Assembly (NCBI RefSeq): GCF_036053395.1
Contig: NZ_CP107942.1
Location: 2,322,501 to 2,386,500, forward strand
Source: Actinoplanes sp. NBC_00393
GTDB taxonomy: Bacteria > Actinomycetota > Actinomycetes > Mycobacteriales > Micromonosporaceae
Length of the DNA stretch: 64,000 nucleotides
Reading direction: 5' to 3'
Position numbers and translations under genes: made by a program. The notes under the pieces were generated by a model. The model made no database searches. It was not told the origin of the DNA and saw nothing but the letters and a program-made list of their open reading frames with translations. Shown here piece after piece: positions 24,122 to 32,604 of the stretch. Numbering within the stretch: position 1 is the stretch's first letter; each line of letters starts with the position of its first letter.

Positions 24122-26473
24122 TCACGGCGCCCACGGGGCGACCACGTTCCAGACGGTGTCGTTGGGGAACAGGTTCGGGGTGTTCCAGGCGGCGCCGCCG
24201 GAACCGGTGGAGCGCCACACCTCCGCGTTGTAGTGCCGCATGTAGGAGCCGGCGAAGTTGTACGACTCCAGGGAGACCCCGGACCCGGTCTGGCCCTGGC
24301 GTGCGCACCAGGTGGCGTCACCGTTGAAGACGGTTCCGGAGCCCGAGGCGATCCGTACGCGTGAGTCCGCATGCCGCAGGAAGTTGCCCGCGACGTTGAC
24401 CGCCTCGAACGAGTAGCAGGACGGATCGGCCAGGCCCTGCCGCACCACGAACGTGGCGTCGTTCTTGGTCAGCGCATCACTGGAAGCGGTCACCGGGTCG
24501 GTGCGGACCAGCGAGTTCTGGTGCCGCAGATACCGGCTGGACACGTTCTGCGCCTGCAGCGAGACCCGTGAGCCGACCTGCAGCCCGACGCGGGGCAGGG
24601 GCGCCTGACCCGCCTGGGTGAACAGGTTCTGGTGCGCTGCGCGTACCCTCGCCTGGTCCATCTTGGCGACCCTGCGGTCGTAGGTGAGGAAGCCGTTGAC
24701 CTCGCCCTCCACGTCGGTGATCTCGGTGTAGACGGTGGCGCTGAGCCCGCCGTTGCGCACCATTTGGGCGGACGCGTTCACCAGCTGGACGTAGCGGTCG
24801 GTCAGCGCTGTCGAAGAGCCGGCCATTTCGTACGCCTGGAAGTTCCCGTTCGGGCTGTATTCATTGCCCGGGGCGCGCAGCCCGACCCCGCCGAACTCGC
24901 CGAGCGCCGACCACCGCGTGCTGGTCGCCCGGGGCGCTTCCGGCCCGGTGTAGTAGTGCCAGTCGGCCAGGTCGCCGTTGCCGGGGTCGCCGTTGGACTG
25001 GCAGCAGTTGAAGCCGCTGTGCGTGTTCATGTACCGGGTCGGGTCGTACGCCTTCAGCTCGTTGCCGACCCGCGTCGTGGTGGCCAGGTTGAGCTCGCCC
25101 CAGCCCTCGTTGTACGGCGTGTACAGCACCACCGCGGGCGAGAAGCGGTGCTCGTCGATGATCTCGCGGGCCTCGGTCTCCCACTGCGCCTGCTGCGCCG
25201 CGTTGGCGTTGACCCCGGCGTCCGCGGTCATCGACGGGATGTCCTGCCAGACGAGCAGGCCGAGGCGGTCGGCGTGGTAGTACCAGCGGGCCGGTTCCAC
25301 CTTGATGTGCTTGCGGACCATGTTGAAGCCCAGGTCCTTGTGCCGCTGCAGGTCCGAGGCGAGCGCCGCGTCGGTGGGCGCGGTGTAGAGGCCGTCCGGC
25401 CAGTAGCCCTGGTCCAGGGTGCCGACGTGCGGGACGAACTGGCCGTTGAGGGTGGGCCGGCGGATGCCGTTGACGGTCGCGGCGCCGACCTCACGCATGC
25501 CGAAGTAGTGCATGGTCCGGTCGACATTGGCCCCGGCCGCGTTGCGCAGGGTGACGCGCAGGTTGTAGAGGAACGGGTCGTTCGGTGACCAGCGGCGGGC
25601 GTTGGGCACCGGCACCGAGAAGTCGGTGAAGGCGCCGGTCGCGGACCCGACCACGGTGGTGCCGTTCATGGCTTCGGCCAGCACCGAGTGACCGGAGACG
25701 TTTCCCCTGGTGAAGACGCGTACGCGCAGGGTGTTGTTGGACAGGTTCGGGTAGTAGTCGACGCTGAAGATCGACGAGGTGGGGGTGGGTTCCATCCAGA
25801 CGGTCTGCCAGATGCCGGAACTCGGGGTGTAGAAGATGCCGCCGGGCGTCTTGGTCTGCTTGCCGACGGCCTGGACCATGCCGTTCTGCTCGGAGTCGGT
25901 GGGGTCCCAGACCTTCACCACGAGTTCGTTGGTGCCGCCGTTGAGCGCCGGGGTGATGTCGAACTCGAAACGGTCGTAGCCGCCGCGGTGCGTACCCATC
26001 TGCTGGCCGTTGACCCAGACCGTGGTCTCCCAGTCGGCCGCGCCGAAGTGCAGCTGCACCCGGCGGCCGGACCAGTTCGCGGGCACCGTGAAGGTGCGGC
26101 GGTAGAACAGGTAGTGCCGGTTGTCGTTGGCCGCGCGCATGATGCCGGACAGGGCTGACTCCACCGGGTACGGGACGTTGACGCGGTCCGGCAGGTTCAC
26201 GCCGAACTGTGGCGCGTCGTTGGTGGCGGACTGGCGCAGCTGCCATTCGCCGTTGAGGTTCTGCCAGTCGGGGCGGGTCATCTGCGGTCGCGGGTACTCC
26301 GGCAGCGGCGCGGCCGGGTTGACCTGGCTGGTCCACGGGGTGGTCAGCGGCGGTGTCTTGATCGGTGCGGCCGCGGCGGGGGAGACGGTGGCGATGACGG
26401 CGGTGGCGGCCATCAACGCTGCGGCGAGGCGGGTGCGGAGGCGGTGGGAACGGGACGGGGTGCGTCGGAACAT
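24122..26473 (-). CDS. Secreted GH2 glycosidase with C-terminal AbfB (CBM42) domain
   Basis: 783 residues from ATG 26473, with GGAGG 4 nt upstream. A Sec signal peptide (1-36, VSPAAAA) precedes the GH2 sugar-binding sandwich (about 65-230; YLFYRRTFTVP, VWVNGQQMGTHRGGYDRF), an Ig-like domain and the barrel. E456 in YNEGWGE is the acid/base and E526 in LGEFGG the nucleophile. The last 150 residues (about 636-783) hold three RYLRH / NFLRHADSRV / SYMRHYNAEV motifs of the AbfB arabinofuranose-binding trefoil. Likely a beta-galactosidase-like enzyme acting on arabinose-decorated polymer such as arabinogalactan. GH2 specificity is not decided by these motifs. Two TCGAACA direct repeats lie in its upstream region (26,590-26,625). 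Confidence 0.88.
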   Translation of the reverse strand: MFRRTPSRSHRLRTRLAAALMAATAVIATVSPAAAAPIKTPPLTTPWTSQVNPAAPLPEYPRPQMTRPDWQNLNGEWQLRQSATNDAPQFGVNLPDRVNVPYPVESALSGIMRAANDNRHYLFYRRTFTVPANWSGRRVQLHFGAADWETTVWVNGQQMGTHRGGYDRFEFDITPALNGGTNELVVKVWDPTDSEQNGMVQAVGKQTKTPGGIFYTPSSGIWQTVWMEPTPTSSIFSVDYYPNLSNNTLRVRVFTRGNVSGHSVLAEAMNGTTVVGSATGAFTDFSVPVPNARRWSPNDPFLYNLRVTLRNAAGANVDRTMHYFGMREVGAATVNGIRRPTLNGQFVPHVGTLDQGYWPDGLYTAPTDAALASDLQRHKDLGFNMVRKHIKVEPARWYYHADRLGLLVWQDIPSMTADAGVNANAAQQAQWETEAREIIDEHRFSPAVVLYTPYNEGWGELNLATTTRVGNELKAYDPTRYMNTHSGFNCCQSNGDPGNGDLADWHYYTGPEAPRATSTRWSALGEFGGVGLRAPGNEYSPNGNFQAYEMAGSSTALTDRYVQLVNASAQMVRNGGLSATVYTEITDVEGEVNGFLTYDRRVAKMDQARVRAAHQNLFTQAGQAPLPRVGLQVGSRVSLQAQNVSSRYLRHQNSLVRTDPVTASSDALTKNDATFVVRQGLADPSCYSFEAVNVAGNFLRHADSRVRIASGSGTVFNGDATWCARQGQTGSGVSLESYNFAGSYMRHYNAEVWRSTGSGGAAWNTPNLFPNDTVWNVVAPWAP

Positions 26474-26689
26474 GCGCCCTCCTTGGGCGTCGGCAGGCGG
26501 ACCGCGAGGACGGCGCGGCCACATGCGACGGGGGGTGAGACGTACGCCACGACAACGTGACACAGTCCTAACAGAAGGCGCAAGAGTTGAACCGATTCGA
26601 ACACGCAGCAACTTGGATCGAACAAATAGGAACGCCGGCGGCGAGTCGGTCTGCATCGCTTGCGCACAGCCGGGCGCCGGCCGGGGGGT

Positions 26690-28435
26690 TCACCAGCTGA
26701 ACTCGCGGCCCCGGATGGTTCCGCCGGGCAGCAGCGGCCGGCCGGTGTACTCCCACTTCTGCACGACGACATAGGAGCGCCCGCGCGGCGCCTTCAGTTC
26801 GCCCGGGCCGCAGCTGTGCTTGATGGCGAAGTCGGTGAACATCAGCCCCCGGCACCGGTACGGGCCGGCGACGATCTCGTCGGTCTCCGCGTCGTGCAAC
26901 GCCAGGGAGATGTCGGCCTGGACGCCGGGCGCCGCCTCCATCTCGCCCTGCACCCGGACAGCCGGCCCCAGCGCGTGGCAGGCCTGGGCCAGGACCGGGT
27001 GGCCGAGGTCCCAGCTGTACTTCTCGCCGCACTGCCAGGGCCCGAACTCGACCGTGCCGCCGACCTGGCCCGGGCCCACGGTGGCGCCGATGCGGCCCGG
27101 CCCGGCGGTGACCCCGACCTGCGCCGCGCCGGATCTGCCGGCCGCGGGCGGCGCCACGGACCGGACGTCACCGCCGTCAACGCCGGCACCGACGCCGGCG
27201 GCGGCTGCGAGGGCCGGGGGCGCGGACGGGGTGGTCTGCGCGGACGGCAGGGGCTGCGGTGGCGTACTCAGGATGGGTTTCGCCTCGGTGTTCTGCCCCG
27301 GAACCTGCGCGGTGGCGGGCGCCGGTGTGCGCTGCGCATCGCGCAGCTGCCACGCGTTGTAACCGCCCCACCCGGCCGCCGCCAGCGACCCCGAGACCAG
27401 GGCGATCACCAGGCCGTGCCGGCTCCAGAACCAGCTGCGCGGGCCGTTGCGGTGCGGTCGGCGGGCGGGTCGCGGCGGCGCCGGTTTCGGCAGGTCCGTG
27501 GCGAGTCCGCGGGGTTCGGTGACCACGGTGCCGGCCGTTACCGGAAGGGCCGGGACGCCCGCGGTGCGGCGGGCGAGCTTGCGCAGCGTGTCCTGCAGAT
27601 CGGCGGCGGTGGGGCGCCGGGCCGGGTCCTTGTCGAGGCACTCCTCGATCACCGACCACACCTCGTCGGGCAGCCCGGCCGGGCGCGCCGGCACGTCGTT
27701 GAGGTGGCCCTGCAGCACCCCGAGCGGCTCCCCGGTGTACGGCGTGTGCCCGCAGACCAGCTCGTAGAGCGTGACGCCGAGCGCGTAGACGTCGGCCGAC
27801 GGGGCGGCCTCACCACCGCTGATCGTCTCCGGCGCCATGTAGTGCGGGGTGCCGATGATCGCGTGCGGGGTGGTGAGGCCCGCGGTGTCCAGCACCCGGG
27901 CGATGCCGAAGTCGGTCAGGCGTACCTCGGCGTCCTGGCCCGCGTCGCTGAGCAGGATGTTGTCCGGCTTGACGTCGCGGTGCACCACGCCCAGCGCGTG
28001 CGTCTCGGTCAGCGCGGCCGCGACCTGCGCCAGCAGGCGCGCGGCGTCGGCGGGCGGCAGCGTGCCGGCCGCCCGCAGCCGGTCGCGCAGGCTGCCGCCG
28101 GCCACGAAGTCCATGACCAGGCCGATGGACTCGCCGACGCTGAACAGGTCGCGGACGCCGACGATGTTCTCGTGCCGGACCATCAGCAGGATGGTGCGTT
28201 CCTGCACGAAGCGGGTGACCAGCTTGGGCTGGCGCAGCAGACCCTCGTGCAGCAGCTTGACGGCGACCGGCTCGCCGGTGGAGCGGTCCACACCACGCCA
28301 GACCGTGCCGGTGGCGCCCTGCCCGACCGGGCAGACCAGGACGTACGAGTTGCCGACGCAGCGGTTGCTCAGATCGACGGTGGCGGGCTGTTCGAGCCCG
28401 GAGCCGGAAACGGAGGGGGAGAGGGACGACCGCAC
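26690..28435 (-). CDS. Transmembrane Ser/Thr protein kinase with extracellular domain
   Basis: From GTG 28435 the protein has 581 residues. The open frame extends upstream to 28627, and the region before GTG reads as low-complexity, so the start is uncertain. The kinase domain (about 30-290) is complete: glycine loop GQGATG, K60 in VAVKLL, HRDVKPDN with D154, DFG 175-177 and MAPE. A single membrane helix (about 341-358) leads to a Pro/Ala-rich stretch and an extracellular domain (about 450-581) with two to four Cys and mixed beta character. This domain is not a PASTA repeat and I do not recognise it. Expected role is sensing outside and phosphorylating inside. Confidence 0.88.
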   Translation of the reverse strand: MRSSLSPSVSGSGLEQPATVDLSNRCVGNSYVLVCPVGQGATGTVWRGVDRSTGEPVAVKLLHEGLLRQPKLVTRFVQERTILLMVRHENIVGVRDLFSVGESIGLVMDFVAGGSLRDRLRAAGTLPPADAARLLAQVAAALTETHALGVVHRDVKPDNILLSDAGQDAEVRLTDFGIARVLDTAGLTTPHAIIGTPHYMAPETISGGEAAPSADVYALGVTLYELVCGHTPYTGEPLGVLQGHLNDVPARPAGLPDEVWSVIEECLDKDPARRPTAADLQDTLRKLARRTAGVPALPVTAGTVVTEPRGLATDLPKPAPPRPARRPHRNGPRSWFWSRHGLVIALVSGSLAAAGWGGYNAWQLRDAQRTPAPATAQVPGQNTEAKPILSTPPQPLPSAQTTPSAPPALAAAAGVGAGVDGGDVRSVAPPAAGRSGAAQVGVTAGPGRIGATVGPGQVGGTVEFGPWQCGEKYSWDLGHPVLAQACHALGPAVRVQGEMEAAPGVQADISLALHDAETDEIVAGPYRCRGLMFTDFAIKHSCGPGELKAPRGRSYVVVQKWEYTGRPLLPGGTIRGREFSW

Positions 28436-28781
28436 GTTTGCGCCGAGTCCTTTCTGTGCCGGGAGAAGCGGGACGACGGGGATCGAAGCGACGCCGATCG
28501 TCACGGCACCCACCGCGGTTGGCAACGCTGCGGCGCCCGAATGACCACGAAGCGCGAGCCTCGCCGGTCGATCGTCACCGGGGCCGAACCGGCTCGTTGA
28601 ATCCCTCAAGTCCGACGCGCCGCCCACCGCGAGCGTGCCTGCTCAGCGCGGCCAGGGCCACCTCCACCGGGCAGTCCGGCGCCGGCCGGTCCGTGCGGCC
28701 GGCCTCGTCGCGGACCAGCTCCGGGTCCCAGCCGGCACTTTCCGTTTGGTGAGTCACGGCTGCCTGGGCTTCGCTGTTCTC
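28436..28781. other. Divergent intergenic region between kinase and SnoaL-like gene
   Basis: About 350 bp if the kinase starts at 28435. No strong palindrome, terminator or recognisable promoter is seen. Part of it may be kinase coding sequence if a more upstream start is used. Confidence 0.4.
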
Positions 28782-29168
28782 ATGACCGACCATGAACCCA
28801 TCCTCACCGATGCCGCCCAGCTGCCGGCCGCCTTCGCCGCCGCCTTCAACAGTGGCGACCCGGCCGCCGTCGACGCCCTCTACGAGCCGGACGCTGTCCT
28901 GGTGCCCGGCCCCGGCCGGCCCGTCACCGGTGAGTCGCGGGCCGCGGCGAACGGCAAGTTCATGGGCCTCGGCCTGCCGATCCGGGTCAGCCTGCGGCAC
29001 GTCTACACCACCGGCGACATCGCTCTGCTGATCGCCGACTGGTCGATCGACGGCGCCGGGCCCGACGGCAACCCGGTGCACATCGAGGGCACCGCCACCG
29101 ACATCGCCCGGCGTGGCGACGACGGCAGGTGGCGCTACGTCATCGACAACCCGTTCGGCGCGGCCTGA
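28782..29168 (+). CDS. NTF2-like protein (SnoaL/DUF4440 type)
   Basis: 128 residues from ATG 28782. The N-terminal helix AAFAAAFNSGDPAAVDALYEPDAVLVPGPG... and C-terminal RRGDDGRWRYVIDNPFG match the cone-shaped NTF2-like fold of ketosteroid-isomerase-related proteins. Such proteins act as cyclases, isomerases or ligand binders; none of the catalytic sets is clear here. No ribosome-binding site is obvious. It is convergent with the patatin gene over a hairpin. Confidence 0.75.
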   Translation: MTDHEPILTDAAQLPAAFAAAFNSGDPAAVDALYEPDAVLVPGPGRPVTGESRAAANGKFMGLGLPIRVSLRHVYTTGDIALLIADWSIDGAGPDGNPVHIEGTATDIARRGDDGRWRYVIDNPFGAA

Positions 29169-29189
29169 CCGGTCACGTCCAGGCCGCGC
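29158..29189. terminator. Bidirectional hairpin terminator
   Basis: 10-bp stem (GCGCGGCCTG / CAGGCCGCGC) with a 12-nt loop covering the stops of the convergent SnoaL-like and patatin genes. Confidence 0.6.
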
Positions 29190-30012
29190 GTACCCGGTCC
29201 GCCACCGCGGCTGCCTGCGCCCGCCCGGCCTCCGCGGCGGGCCGACGCCGTGCCGGGTCCAGCACGTTGCGGCCGATCGCGGCGCGCGCGGCCGCGTCCG
29301 GCGACACCACCACGCTGCGCACCTGCGGTCCGAGCGCGGCGACCTGCGCGGCCGGCCGGCCGGAACGCCGGGGCGACATGGTCACCGGCGCCAGCACCAC
29401 CACGTGACGGCTGCCCGCGGCCAGGTCGGCGTTGGCGACCGAGCGCACCCCACCGTCGATGTAGCGTTTGCCGCCGATCGTCACCGGCGGCCACGTCAGC
29501 GGCACCGCGCAGCTGGCGGCCACGGCGTCGATCAGCGGGACATCGCTGGCCGCGTCGAATACGCGTACCTCTCCGGTCTCGGCCTCGACCGCGGTGATCA
29601 GCAACCGGGTCGCGGGCCAGCCGGCATCGCCGATGCGGCGCGCGATCACCGCCCGGCGCTCGGCCTCCGGCATCGTCCGGGCGCGCAGCGCCTGACGGCC
29701 CAGCCAGGCGCGGCCGCGCACCGGATCGCCCGGCCGCAGGCCGGCGACCACGAACTTCAGCAGGCTGCCGGGGCTCATCCGGGCGGCGACCTCACCGCCG
29801 GCATCGGCGAGCTGCGCGCCATAAAGATCTTGGAGGGGTACGCCGGACAGCACCTGAGCCGCCACCGACGACCCGGCCGACGTGCCGATCACCAGCCCCG
29901 CATCGATCAGGTCGACGCCGTGTTCGGCCAGGCCGTGCAGCAGGCCGATCTCCCACGCGACGCCCGTGACGCCGCCACCGCCGAGCACCAGAGCCTTGCC
30001 GTCGACACCCAT
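29173..30012 (-). CDS. Patatin-like phospholipase
   Basis: 279 residues from ATG 30012. The oxyanion glycine stretch LVLGGGGVTGVAWEIG, the nucleophile S45 in GTSAGS and the dyad Asp D186 in YIDGGVRS are all present, so it should be an active lipid acyl hydrolase. There is no signal peptide and no membrane helix. The divergent partner is a LURP-one/scramblase-like gene 37 bp away, another membrane-lipid-related fold. Confidence 0.9.
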   Translation of the reverse strand: MGVDGKALVLGGGGVTGVAWEIGLLHGLAEHGVDLIDAGLVIGTSAGSSVAAQVLSGVPLQDLYGAQLADAGGEVAARMSPGSLLKFVVAGLRPGDPVRGRAWLGRQALRARTMPEAERRAVIARRIGDAGWPATRLLITAVEAETGEVRVFDAASDVPLIDAVAASCAVPLTWPPVTIGGKRYIDGGVRSVANADLAAGSRHVVVLAPVTMSPRRSGRPAAQVAALGPQVRSVVVSPDAAARAAIGRNVLDPARRRPAAEAGRAQAAAVADRVRAAWT

Positions 30013-30049
30013 GCACGGATCCAAGCGAGTCTTGTGCGCAGCGGCAAGT

Positions 30050-30538
30050 ATGGGAGGCATGTATCTGATCCGGGAGCGCTTCTTCGACATCGGCAACGAC
30101 TTCGACATCACCGACGAGGACGGTCGGAAGGTTCTGCACGTCGACGGCAAGGTGCTGACCCTGCGGAACCGGCTGATCATCCGGGACCTCGAGGGGCAGG
30201 AGCTGGCGCAGGTGCACCGGCATCTGGTGGCGCTGCGCCCGACGTACGAGATCACCATCGGCGGCGAGAAGGCCGCGGAGCTGCGCAAGAAGGTGTTCAC
30301 CGCGTTCCGGGAGAAGTTCACGATCGACGTTCCCGGGCCGAATGACCTGGAGGTCCGCGGCAATCTGCTGGATCACGAGTTCACGATCGAGCGGGACGGC
30401 GTGGAGGTGGCGTCGGTCTCCAAGAAGTGGTTCAGCATCCGTGACACCTATGGCGTACGCATCGCCGAGGGCCAGGATCACCTGCTGATCCTGGCGTCGG
30501 TGCTGGCGGTCGACGTGGCGATGTCCCGGGACGCGTGA
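30050..30538 (+). CDS. LURP-one-related / scramblase-like protein
   Basis: 162 residues from ATG 30050. ATG 30059 is in frame, but its GGGAGG lies too close to act as its own ribosome-binding site. The sequence MYLIRERFFDIGNDFDITDE, KVLTLRNRLIIRDLEGQEL and YGVRIAEGQDHLLILASVLAVD matches the LURP-one-related (DUF567, Tubby-like) barrel. The family may bind membrane lipids; the bacterial role is unknown. Short divergent promoter shared with the patatin gene. Confidence 0.8.
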   Translation: MGGMYLIRERFFDIGNDFDITDEDGRKVLHVDGKVLTLRNRLIIRDLEGQELAQVHRHLVALRPTYEITIGGEKAAELRKKVFTAFREKFTIDVPGPNDLEVRGNLLDHEFTIERDGVEVASVSKKWFSIRDTYGVRIAEGQDHLLILASVLAVDVAMSRDA

Positions 30539-30572
30539 GGAGTTCCACAGCCGGCCGGGCAGTCGGATTCGG

Positions 30573-30621
30573 TACTGTCACGCGGGTGATCAAGCAGCTC
30601 CCGCGGAAGATGGCCAGGTGA
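30573..30621 (+). promoter_or_regulatory. Leaderless promoter and 11-codon leader ORF before hydrolase
   Basis: TACTGT (30573-30578) lies 7 nt before a GTG (30586) that opens an 11-codon frame (VIKQLPRKMAR). Its TGA (30619-30621) overlaps the GTG start of the hydrolase gene at 30618. The arrangement suggests a leaderless transcript in which translation of the leader peptide feeds the main gene. Confidence 0.4.
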
Positions 30622-31412
30622 CCGACCCCGGCGCGCCACTGGTGCTGATCTCCCCGGCCATGGGCATCGGCTCGCGGTACTACCGGCCGCTCGTCGAGGC
30701 GTTCGAGGCGCGCGGCTGGGCGGCCCGGGCGCTGCCACGACGCGGCTTCGAGCCCGGCGAGCCGGCGGCCTCGCGTCAGCACGACTGGTCGTACGGCGAC
30801 GAGATCGACGACACGGCCCGGGCGGTGGCTGCCGCGCGCGCCGAGGCGCCCGGCCGCCCGGTGATCGTGCTCGGTCACAGCCTGGGCGGGCAGCTCGCGG
30901 TGGGGCACCAGCTCAACCGGGCGCCGGCCGACGGGATCGTCACGGTGGGCACCTGCCTGCCGTATCACCGCGACTACCCGTACCGTGGTCTGCCCCTCGC
31001 CCTGATGGGTGGCGTGATCGTGCCGGCGCTGACCGCCCTTTTCGGCCATCTGCCCAAGCCGGCTTTCGGTGGGCCCGGGGCGCGCACCCTGATGCGGGAG
31101 TGGGGGCGGATGGCGGTCACCGGGCGCACCCCGTTCCCGGCTGCCGCGCCCGTGGAGACGCCCGCGCTGGTGGTCGCGCTGCAGGGCGACCGGCTGGCGC
31201 CGCCGGCGGCCGTCGACCGGTTCGCCGGCCGGCTGTTCGCCGCGGGGAGCCTGACCAGGTGGCTCTACCGGCGCGAGGACGTGCCGGAGGGCGCCAGCAA
31301 CGATCACATCTACTGGGTGCGGTCGCCCGGACCGGTGGTCGACAAGATCCTCAGCTGGTGGGCCGCGTCCGCGGATCAGACCTCGTCGGTGAAGACCGCG
31401 GACGGGTCGTAG
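30618..31412 (+). CDS. Alpha/beta hydrolase
   Basis: 264 residues from GTG 30618. The nucleophile elbow is GHSLGG (S88). Asp (QGDRLAPP) and His (SNDHIYW) candidates follow at about 193 and 236. The N-terminus LISPAMGIGSRYYRPLVEAF resembles lysophospholipase or YheT-like hydrolases. No signal peptide. The substrate is unknown. The last 37 bp overlap the convergent FAD oxidoreductase gene. Confidence 0.82.
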   Translation: MTDPGAPLVLISPAMGIGSRYYRPLVEAFEARGWAARALPRRGFEPGEPAASRQHDWSYGDEIDDTARAVAAARAEAPGRPVIVLGHSLGGQLAVGHQLNRAPADGIVTVGTCLPYHRDYPYRGLPLALMGGVIVPALTALFGHLPKPAFGGPGARTLMREWGRMAVTGRTPFPAAAPVETPALVVALQGDRLAPPAAVDRFAGRLFAAGSLTRWLYRREDVPEGASNDHIYWVRSPGPVVDKILSWWAASADQTSSVKTADGS

Positions 31413-32569
31413 GCGGCCCTCAGCCGCCGCAGCCGTGCGGTGTTCCCGAGGTGGTAGGCCTCGGCGGGCAGGCCCGGTTCCGGGAAGTTCGGGTAGGCGC
31501 CGCCGGTGCCGAACGGGTGCATGAGCGCGTAGGACTCGTCCAGCCAGGGGCTCGGCTGCGCACCGGGCGCCACCGTGGCGGTCTGCTTGAGCAGGAACCG
31601 GGCGTCGCGGTGCGGGAACGCGGTCGCGTCCGCCGGAACCCGGTTGTAGGCGCCGCCCCACGGTGAGAAGTCGAGCTCCCGCTCCTCACCGGGCCGGCGG
31701 TCGTCGAGCAGGCGGGCGATGAGCTCCGCTGCCGGCACCGGCGAGCGGAAGTACTCGGAATGCAGGTAGGCGAACCGGTCGTCCGGGACGTCTTCGCCGG
31801 CCAGCCACCGTTTGGTCTCGCGATGCGTGCCGGCCTGCCGGTCGTCGGACACCGGCGCTACGCCGAGGCGCCTGATCAGGTCGTCCACCGCGGCGCTGTT
31901 CGGTGCCGCCCCGAAGACGGACACGTCCAGGTCCGGCGCAGCGGTGACCACCAGGCTGGGGGCCAGGGCGTCGTCGAGGGCCGGCAGGGCGTGCTGCCAG
32001 GCGTCGACGATGTCGGTGGCCGCGGCGGCCGGGAACCGCAGCCGGAACGCGGTCGAGTCCGGCGCCGGCACGGTGGTGAAGGTCAGCGAGCAGACCACGC
32101 CGGGAGCGCCCCCGCCGCGCAGCATCCACAGCAGGTCGTCGCCGGCCTCGAGCACCCGGCCGTCGGCGAGCACCAGGCGGGCGGCGACGAGGCTGTCGCA
32201 GGTCAGACCGTACCGGCGGCCGAGGATGCCGAGGCCGCCGCCGAGAGTCAGCCCGGCGATGCCGACGGTCGGCCCGCAACCCGCCGGAATCGTACGGCCG
32301 GCGGCGGCAAGCGCGTCGTACACCTCGGCGAGACGGGTGCCCGCGCCGATCACGGCCCGGTCGCCGTCGATCTCGACACCGCTCATCGGGCTCGTGTCGA
32401 TCACGAACCCGGTGCCGGTGGACCGGCCGGCGAAGCAATGGCCGCCGCCGCGTACGGCCACCGGGTGCCCGCCGTCGCGGGCTTTGCCGAGTGCGGCCGC
32501 GACCTCGGCCGGGGTGGCGCAGGGCAGTACCGCGAACGGCCGGATGGCGGCGAACCGGGGGAGAACCAT
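31376..32569 (-). CDS. FAD-binding oxidoreductase, berberine-bridge-enzyme type
   Basis: 397 residues from ATG 32569. The PCMH FAD domain (about 10-180) has VRGGGHCFAG with H44 as the expected 8-alpha-histidyl flavin site, and GPTVGIAGLTLGGGLGILGR. The second covalent Cys of bicovalent BBE enzymes is not in its usual place (here GCGPTVG). The C-terminal BBE segment (YPNFPEPGLPAEAYHLGNTA...) is present. It probably oxidises a sugar or alcohol with O2. No signal peptide. Partner genes give no further clue. Confidence 0.87.
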   Translation of the reverse strand: MVLPRFAAIRPFAVLPCATPAEVAAALGKARDGGHPVAVRGGGHCFAGRSTGTGFVIDTSPMSGVEIDGDRAVIGAGTRLAEVYDALAAAGRTIPAGCGPTVGIAGLTLGGGLGILGRRYGLTCDSLVAARLVLADGRVLEAGDDLLWMLRGGGAPGVVCSLTFTTVPAPDSTAFRLRFPAAAATDIVDAWQHALPALDDALAPSLVVTAAPDLDVSVFGAAPNSAAVDDLIRRLGVAPVSDDRQAGTHRETKRWLAGEDVPDDRFAYLHSEYFRSPVPAAELIARLLDDRRPGEERELDFSPWGGAYNRVPADATAFPHRDARFLLKQTATVAPGAQPSPWLDESYALMHPFGTGGAYPNFPEPGLPAEAYHLGNTARLRRLRAAYDPSAVFTDEV

Positions 32570-32604
32570 CGATCCACCGTACTGATGCGCCTGCTGAAAC
32601 GAGG

